A DNA stretch of 64,000 nucleotides from Papilionanthe hookeriana x Papilionanthe teres. Lineage: Eukaryota > Streptophyta > Magnoliopsida > Asparagales > Orchidaceae. The notes under the pieces are model-generated. The model was not told the DNA's origin. It ran no database searches and saw nothing but the letters and a program-made list of their open reading frames with translations. Location: the NCBI GenBank assembly GCA_022702705.1, contig CM040422.1:33751270-33815269 (forward strand), read 5' to 3'. Shown in pieces: positions 56,611-64,000 of the stretch; within the stretch, counting starts at the first letter, position 1, and each line of letters opens with the position of its first letter. The position numbers and the translations under genes were made by a program.

Positions 56611-59600
56611 ACCACCACCTTCTCAACCAAACAAGGTGATGAACCAGAGCATAACAAAACTCTGCCAAAATTTTTCCAGGACCCTCTCCTAACCTAGAGC
56701 AATTGATCCCCAGTGTCCTTTTGCCCTAATCCCCATTAACAGAGCTAAATTTCTCAATCAGAAATCCACCCAAAAACTAGGACAACTCTGAAATCTCCAC
56801 CAAAATCAAATTAAACTCACCCACACCTGCACAGGACCAAGAGAAGGAGTTCCCAGGTGGAAGCACCCTCACCAGGCCAGCCATTCTCTCTATTGGCCAA
56901 GCTTTGAAATCGAGCTTGGTGGAAGTTGTACCTAGGAAATTCCCCAAAGCCAGAGACTTCATCTGGAGCCTCCTTGGGTGCAATTGAAGGTGCCATAACT
57001 CTCTGATAGAAGCTTCACTTCTCAGAGACAAGGTATAGACCTCTCCTTCCTCCCGAGCTTCCAGTGATTCTCTATTTTGATTGCCTTAATTTCATAGCAT
57101 GTAAATCATATGGATGTGTTCGTCTCTTCCAGACAAATCAATAGAGCATAAGAACAATAAAATCTGTTGAGAAATGAGAGAGTTCTTAGGGTTTTAGTGT
57201 GGACGGTCACGAGTGCACACCAGTCGTAGACGATGACCAGGCGTCATCTGATCACGTGTGTATCAGTTGAACGGCTTAGATTGTGTCGGATCAGAGGAAG
57301 GAGCGGGACCACGGGACGTGTGGAGGCTGACTCAGACGGCAGGGTCAAATAGGAGCACGTCGCGTGGTCTTTCGATCCGACGTAGGTTAACGCGGCGCTG
57401 AGTCGGATAAGTAGATAAATAGGATTTTTTTTCTATTTATTTAAATGCCTGAAACTTAGAAAATCCATATCTTTGTGTAGAAAAATCACAAAAATAAACT
57501 AAAAATACCCCCTTGCTCAGTGAACAGAGGAGAATAATGTGGAAAAAGAATTGAGTTAATTTGATGAGTATTTTGTTTTTAATTAATTATTTACTCATTT
57601 CACTATTTTAATTATCTATTTGTATAGACAACTCACCATGGTATGAGACCATAGGGTTTTTGAAGCCTCTGATCTTGGAAACATTCCCTGAATTTTTTAA
57701 GGTCAGAGGCCATCTCTATAGCAAGTTATGTATTTTTTAAGTTTATGTCACTATTTTTGGTATTTTAATTCCATTAATTAGCATATTGCTTAGAAAATTC
57801 TAGGAAAATTTGGGGAAGTTCCTTAGGACCATAGGACCTTAAGATAATTATATTTTGAGTTAATTCATTAAGAATAACCCTAATTAGCCTAATTACTCAA
57901 AATTGAACGTTAATTAATTAGGGTTAATCACACATCAAAAGAGCATGAAAATAATTCTTCACTGATCTTTAGGATCAGAGGGACCTCACATAAAAATTTG
58001 GAATCAATTGGAAATGTTTAACCCCACTAAATGGATTAATTAAGTTACATGAGTAAAATTAAACTTTAAAAATTCATAACTCCAAAAATAAATTTCAAAA
58101 ATTAACCAAATTGGTTTTGGGACTTCTCTGGTATCAAAGGAGTCTAAGAAAATTAAAATTAGAATTTTCTAAAAATCTTCATTTTTCACGTTATTTTAAT
58201 ATTTTAAATAATTAAAAATAATAAAAATCATAAAAATAACAAAAAATCACAAAAATGTCATATTTTGCTTCCTAATCACTTAGGAACAAACCAAATATTT
58301 TTCTCAAGTCCCTAGGTTAAGATATTGAATTTTAAATGCATAAGACAATTTTTAATATTAAAAAATGAATTTTCCAACATTTTCACTAAATTAATTCTAA
58401 TAAATCAAAGAAAAATCAAAAAATTATAAATTTTGTTTCTCTAAACTCCTTGAGTCAGAGGGATTTAAGAAAAATATAAAACTTAATTTTCAACCTTTAT
58501 TTTATTTTATAATTAATTAACACTCTAAAACTCAAAATAATTATAATACACAAAATATAATTCAAAAAATCAAAAAAATTGGTCCAAGTGGTCCTCTGGT
58601 CATTAGGAACATCCCATAATTTTATTAAGGATAGGAACCTTACCTTGGTCATGTTGTTGAATTTTCATTGAAAACCCTTATTTTTCATAAAAATTAATAT
58701 ATAAGTTAAATTAATTGACATATGAGTGAAGTGACATAAAAATTTCAAGTTCATTTGAGCTCAATTTAGTGAGTTATGAAATAAATAAGCATAAAGGGGC
58801 ATAAAGGTAATTAAAGGATTTTAACCCTAATTAACATTTAGGTTTAATCAAGGGGAGGGTAAAATATCTTATTTTAAAATTTTCATTAGAAGATTGAAAC
58901 CTAGAGAATTAAGGGGTAGAAACCCATTAATAATCTTGAAAATATTTAAAGTAAACCTTAATTAATTAAACAATTTCAATTTTGGAAGAATAAGTTAAAA
59001 TTTTTATCTTTAAAATGGGGATATAATTTAGAGAGACTATAATAACTTAAACTAAAATCCCTAAATGAATCACTTTAATAATATTTAACATTTAATTAAA
59101 TTTAAAGTGATAAATGAAATTAATAATTAAATAATTAAAAGGAAAGTAAACCTTAATTAAATTAAAACTTAAAACATTAAACAACTTGATAATTAAATTG
59201 AAATAAATTTATAACATTAAAAAGAAAAAAAATTAATTTCAAAAATCACTTGAAAGCAACTTTAAAACAAACTTGAAACATCAAAATCAATTTCATAAAA
59301 ATAAATTCTTAATTAAAAAAAAGAATAATCAAACCAATCAAAAGTTAATCTAGAAATTGCAATTAAATTAAAATTAAATCATTAAAGTCTAAATTAAATA
59401 ATTTAAACTCCTCTTTCAATTCAAGTGGTTTAAAACACTTAAGAATAAAACAACTTGAACACTATTCCAAACTTAAATTTATTAAAATTTTATAACTAAA
59501 TTAAATCACCTTAAAACATTAATTCTAATTTTAAGTCGTTGAAATTCTTAATAAATTGATTTTCCCCTAAAGACTTTTATCATTATAACTCTTAAATGGA

Positions 59601-61553
59601 GCGTCAAGTGAGATATCACTTCATCCATGGGATAATCAAACATCCTAGTTCACTGGGCAAGAGTTAAAACTTAACTAAAAATTTCTAGATGATCGATTTA
59701 TCTCTACAATAAAAGTTCATTTAGACTCGAAATAATCTCAGAAGTATTGAAAAGATGTTTAGAACCCGTTCTAAACACTTCCTCAATACAATGAGGTGTT
59801 TTAAGAAGAATAATTGAGGTTAATTGTTCTTTAATGAAGAAAATCATCCTTAACAAAATATAAAGAACCTAGACGTCATAGGAATTGACTAGCAGTAGGA
59901 TTAGGATCTTGGTAGACAACCAGAACCTTTCCCTTAGCTTTACCTAGGTATTTGTAATAAACATTTAAATGCTCTTAACATGTGTTTTAAGTGCAGCTTG
60001 GAATGACGGGAAGACCCTCCAGGTACGCTTTTATGTTATTACAAGTTACTTACATGTACTGCACTTTACTTTTCTTGCATGTTAAACAAGATTGTTGCAT
60101 GAAAACTGAAACCTTTAGGATAGCCACAAAACTAAAACCAAAACTAAATTAAAAGTCTCAACAAGATAAAATCCACTGCCACAACATTTCAAAAGATAAA
60201 ACAACTCAAAATTTAATCACAAACAAAACACAAAACTAGAATTGCAATTAAATTAAAACATCTCGTTGGATGATCGGGAATACCTCGGATGATGTAACCT
60301 ACGTGTTGCTAACGGGATTTCCCATGGTCTAAATGAAAGTGTGGAACTCATTCAGTTGAGTTTAGCAAATTCATTTGGACTAAGTGAATCCGATAAAAAT
60401 AACAGTGCCGGAATTATGGAAAATTGGGATCTTAACCGGTGTTGTTATAATCAACTTTATAATTCCCCTAATAAAACATTAAAGACATTTGGATTTTAAA
60501 ACTTTTCTAAACCAAAACACTTCTCTCATCTCCTGATTTTCACCTTCTACAACTAAACCTCTGCAACAACACGAAGCTTGGAGCATAGTGGGCAGCACGG
60601 CCATCGTCGTCAGCAAAACTGGAATCTACATCAAGAAAACCTTTCTTAGTTTAAATAACCAAGCCATAGGGTTTCGAGGTAGTTTGCTTAGTACAATATC
60701 AACTTTTCGTTAGGCATTTGTATAATCATATTATGCAAATTAAGCCCTAACTTGTCTTAGGACTCCAAGGTAGTTGTTTGGTACGATATAAATCCTCACA
60801 TCTTCGAGGTTGTTTATATGATTTTATCATACAAATATAAGTCCTAATTAATTAAAATTGGCAGGATTTAAACATTAAATAAACTCTCAAATTGAAGCCA
60901 AACAATATGATAGTTTGGGAAGTTGCCAAGATTCTTCTTGGATCCTCAGCCTCTCCTACCTCTCTTCCATTGGACTCCTAAAATAAATTGTTCCAAATTT
61001 GAATTAATCCCTTTTGAAATTTCTAAAATACAATCCTTTGAAAACCTTAAACTTTAAAATTCTTGAAAGAATAACCATTGATCATTATCGAGAGTCTTCT
61101 TGAGTGTCTTCGGACATTTAAGATGTAATTAACTATAGGGGCTTGCCCTTTTAGGGAACTTTAAGAACCCAGGTAATATAAACCCTGCTTAATTCCTTTA
61201 TATTAAGTAGGGGAACTTGTCGGCTTATAAAATTGGTTCGCAGACCAAATGGATGTCACAAATCTTCTAGTTTATTTAATCAAGCCCCATCGTCAAGCAA
61301 TGTGTTTGTCCTTTGAGATAAATACACGGTTTGTGGTGTGGTGCTCGTTTATATAAACTATTTGGGATGTGAGATCGGTTTAATTTCATATCTTAAATTT
61401 TTTTAAATTTAAAATTATTTTTAAAACCAAAAGTTACTTTCTAAATTATATATATATATATTTAAATTAAATTTAAAATTTAAAGTTCACCAACAATTTC
61501 TGTAGGCGACCCCCTTTTCAAAACACATAACCTAAAAATATGCCGACAATTTC

Positions 61554-61571
61554 TGGCGACTCTGCTGGGGA
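61554..61571 (+). other. Primer binding site of element E, tRNA-Arg type
   Basis: TGGCGACTCTGCTGGGGA, 5 bases after the LTR end. It differs from the PBS of F by one base. Confidence 0.85.
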
Positions 61572-62087
61572 ATAGTTCCTCTCTCCATTTTGATCAGATG
61601 GTTTTGCTTTCATCAATCGGTAGTGTATCCATGTCCCTAGTGGAGCAAACTACCATTCTTTCCTTTGGCATACCACGTTCATTTCTATCCTAAAAGGGTA
61701 TAGCCAACTTCTCTCGGATTTAGGAGCCACTATTTTGACACCCCTAAACAGAGAGGTTCCGAAATCCTTTTACCTCTTTTCTGAGGTGGGGTGGACCCCC
61801 AATAGGTGTTAGCTTAGGAGAGGTCCCTCGGGTTGAGGAGTCTTACGAGACTTTCTCTTCCTTTCCAATTCTGAATCGAGTCCTTTAACTTTTCTATACA
61901 TTTAATCATTTTGTTCCTAACAAACAAATCCTCTAATAAACAACCTTTTAATAAACGAATTCTCTTAAAAATCATAAATACACTAAGATAAACGAAAATG
62001 TGTTCGGACTCTTTCTTTTCCTTCTTATGTTTTGCGACAAAAGGAAGCATAATTCGGGACTAACGTTCGGAATCTACACTGCAAAAA
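61572..62087 (+). other. 5' leader of element E
   Basis: Homologous to the leader of F. It has CCCCAATAGGTGT at 61797-61809 and a shorter ACCTC/GAGGT hairpin at 61772-61787. The minus-strand frame at 61814-62050 is not shared with F and is taken as chance. Confidence 0.6.
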
Positions 62088-64000
62088 ATGACTGCGCCAA
62101 AGTTAATTTTCTCCTTCACCAATGGAATGGACTTCGCAGTCTATAAGGATGAACTTCCTGACAATGGGATCATCCGTTTAGGACAAGGATTCGACAATAC
62201 AGATATTAAGTTTGTTGACATTACTCTTTTCACACTAATGGACAAAGTACCAGAAACTGAGGAGCCCGTAATTTAGTTCAACCTGAAGTCGACTCAAGAA
62301 TTCCCTCCCCTGCAAAAGGTTCCAGCTGAAAGAAGTAATGTTATTCGTAGGAGGACATTTGTCTCTACTCCTACCGGTCTAGTCATCTCTGAACCTACCC
62401 CAGCTTCTACCAAACTGAAGGGAAAGGAAGTTCAAGTCTGTGATGAGCCTGTCACCGTGGAGGGTACAGATGTTGCTACAATACCATATATTTTCGAGAT
62501 TAGGTCCAGTTCAGGAGTTGCACCCCTAACTCGAACTCAAAGGAGAAATAGAAGCAAAAAGATAGCCAGAATTGAGAAAGCCAAGGCCGCTGAAGTTGCT
62601 TTCCAGGAAGAAATCCATGAACTACCTAAGCATACACCTCTGTTGGAAAGAAGTAGATTTCACCCTCTCTTTACTGCATTTGATGAAGAAGACGTCTGAA
62701 GGATTGCCACTACAATACCCCGACCTCCATACTATATTAACTACAAAAGAAAAAGGGTTAAGACTACACCATTTGCTCGGCTACAAGCTGTGATAGAAAA
62801 ATTGACCAAGAAAGAAAGATACCCCGTGTTAGAAATCCTAAGAAGAATGGGACGAGTACCAGCTAGATCCCGCCACAAACTGCGAGTAGAGCCTGTCACT
62901 ACCGTAGAGAAACTAAGGAAGAAACTGAGAGCTAGTTCACCTGTTGTTGTATCGGGCCATCATATTAGGGAGGACACCACCTACCAGCATATAGCCGACA
63001 GACCGTCCGGTCCTAGGCCTTCTGCTACAAGAAGGATGGTGTGGCAACCTATTATTACCGAACCGAGACCAACACAACGTTCTTAGAAGAAGAGCCTCGT
63101 CAAAGAGCCTGAATCAGAAGAAAGTGATACTGCAATAAAAGAAACTCCCGAAAAAGAAGTTCAACTACCATCACACAACAACCGCAAGACCATTTGGAAG
63201 AGACCCCTCGAGGATGCTATAGGAAAGCTAAGGACAGATATCCGACGGTTGGCGAAGGAAAGAGGAGAAAAGATGGAAAATGAAGTTGATTCATCGGAGT
63301 TCATGGATGAAGAGTATGTCGAGATCAACATGGTTGAAACACGAGCATCATCAGCTTCGCAAGGTGCTCCGGTAGCTGCGGAAAGAGATGAACTGGAAGT
63401 GATGAGAGCACAGCTTCGGGAAAGAGATGACACAATTTCCTAGATGGCAAAGAGGATGGAAGAGATGGCTGCTGCTTTAGCCACTCTTCAGAGTCAGGTA
63501 AAATATCAGAAAGAAACACCCCCAGAGATCATCCATATTGCAAATGGAGGAAAAGTGATCACATCCGTTAACAGAGATGAACCACCAAAGAAGGATTCTA
63601 CACATAGTATGATTTCCGAAAAGGATATTAAAAACATGGTAGAACAGCAGGTGCAAGAAGCCTTAGCACAATCTAAGAGCGGACCATCTATTAATATGGG
63701 TAGACCTTACCCCAATGATTTTGATGTAGTCTAATACCCGAAAGGCTTCGTACCACCTCTGTTTAAGACTTTTGATGGAACGGGAAACCCACAGCAGCAT
63801 GTCGCACATTTTCATGCTAGTTGCTGCAATGCCGGTAGGAGTGACGCTTTATTCTTCCATCAGTTCGTCAGCAGTTTGTCAGGAATCGCCTTCGACTGGT
63901 ACGCAAAATTGCCAAATGGATCAGTTAAGACCATTTCAGAGTTAAAAAAACTCTTCGTTAAGCTGTTTGACGGGGCTCGGCACCACATCACCATCGGTGA
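62088..64000 (+). pseudogene. gag: ORF1-gag of element E, one frame with five stops, cut by the window
   Basis: From the ATG at 62088 (MTAPKLIFSFTNG) one frame continues to the window end, broken only by stops at 62274 (TAG), 62697 (TGA), 63084 (TAG), 63441 (TAG) and 63732 (TAA). ORF1 runs to about 63680 and includes KRVKTTPFARLQAVIEKLTK, RRMGRVPARSRHKLRV, PVVVSGHHIREDTTYQHIAD and EVDSSEFMDEEYVEINMVET. Gag begins at about 63690 (GRPYPNDFDVV, stop, YPKGFVPPLFKTFDGTGNPQ) and reaches FDWYAKLPNG and ARHHITIG. There are no frameshifts over 1.9 kb. ORF1 and gag share a frame, so they may be made as one polyprotein. The function of ORF1 is unknown. Confidence 0.82.

Larger units (their letters stand above)
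56468..61548 (+). repeat. 5' LTR of element E, second fragment
   Basis: Continues the LTR broken at 28670 and ends TATGCCGACA at 61548. It is the inverted, more diverged counterpart of 48924-54235 in F. The TATA-like box is at 56602, the GC-rich block at 57180-57410, decayed AATTT-type sequence around 58980-59500, and the end with GGCGACCCCC near 61505. A TATATATATATA run lies at 61449-61461. No recognisable gene in it. Confidence 0.88.
26438..64000 (+). mobile_element. Ogre-like Ty3/gypsy element E, 5' part, split by element F
   Basis: The 5' LTR is in two pieces, 26438-28670 and 56468-61548, separated by the whole of element F. Rejoined lengths total about 7.3 kb, matching the LTRs of F. 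The tRNA-Arg-type PBS, the leader and a long ORF1-gag frame follow and run off the window at 64000. E lies opposite in orientation to F and must be older than F, because F sits inside it. Its pol genes and 3' LTR are outside the window. Confidence 0.9.

Noticed and set aside
62274..63734. In-frame stops of ORF1-gag in E as programmed readthrough
   Set aside because: Five stops of all three kinds at places where F has sense codons fit mutation better than recoding.

Overview
This 64 kb window is plant nuclear DNA made almost entirely of nested, decayed Ty3/gypsy LTR retrotransposons. I found no convincing host gene, tRNA, rRNA or CRISPR array. Athila- and Tat/Ogre-lineage elements, tRNA-Asp- and tRNA-Arg-type primer sites, and plant-type gag, pol and post-integrase ORFs point to a seed plant, probably an angiosperm with a large, repeat-rich genome. 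The species cannot be named from this sequence.

Layout. (1) 1-7697, plus strand: the 3' half of a decayed Athila element (A), with pol remnants, an Athila-type post-integrase ORF and a 3' LTR. (2) 7699-14780, plus strand: a second Athila element (B), with 5' LTR, PBS, gag, protease, RT, RNase H and integrase; its 3' end is missing. (3) 14781-20072: a truncated Ogre-type LTR in minus orientation (copy D), fused directly to the broken Athila integrase. (4) 20073-22819: unrecognised DNA, then a worn gypsy gag-protease fragment on the minus strand. (5) 22820-26437: the 3' end of a third Athila element (C) on the minus strand. (6) 26438-64000, plus strand: the 5' part of an Ogre-like element (E), whose 5' LTR was split by a later insertion. 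(7) 28671-56467, minus strand: the inserted element F, about 27.8 kb, complete from LTR to LTR and flanked by the 5-bp target duplication CCCAT.

Element F is the centrepiece. It has two LTRs of about 7.55 kb, each with a TATA-like box about 2.36 kb in. Read on the minus strand, its 12.7 kb interior holds a tRNA-Arg-type PBS, ORF1, gag, protease, RT, RNase H, a second archaeal-type RNase H, integrase, and then an extra ORF carrying an AlkB-type 2-oxoglutarate/Fe(II) dioxygenase domain. That domain closely resembles plant ALKBH9/ALKBH10 RNA demethylases. An array of about 11 81-bp tandem repeats follows, before the 3' LTR. The dioxygenase is the best candidate here for an undescribed system: a retrotransposon that may carry its own RNA demethylase.

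Other notable observations are a 13-nt perfect complementarity between the 5' leader and the sequence beside the 3' LTR of F (like the Ty1 cyclisation sequences), a conserved hairpin at the LTR terminus, and a sequence-specific corruption of CAG/CTG sites in F. The corruption accounts for most of the F frameshifts that I could pin to a site, and it looks technical. The F proteins may therefore be less broken than they appear.
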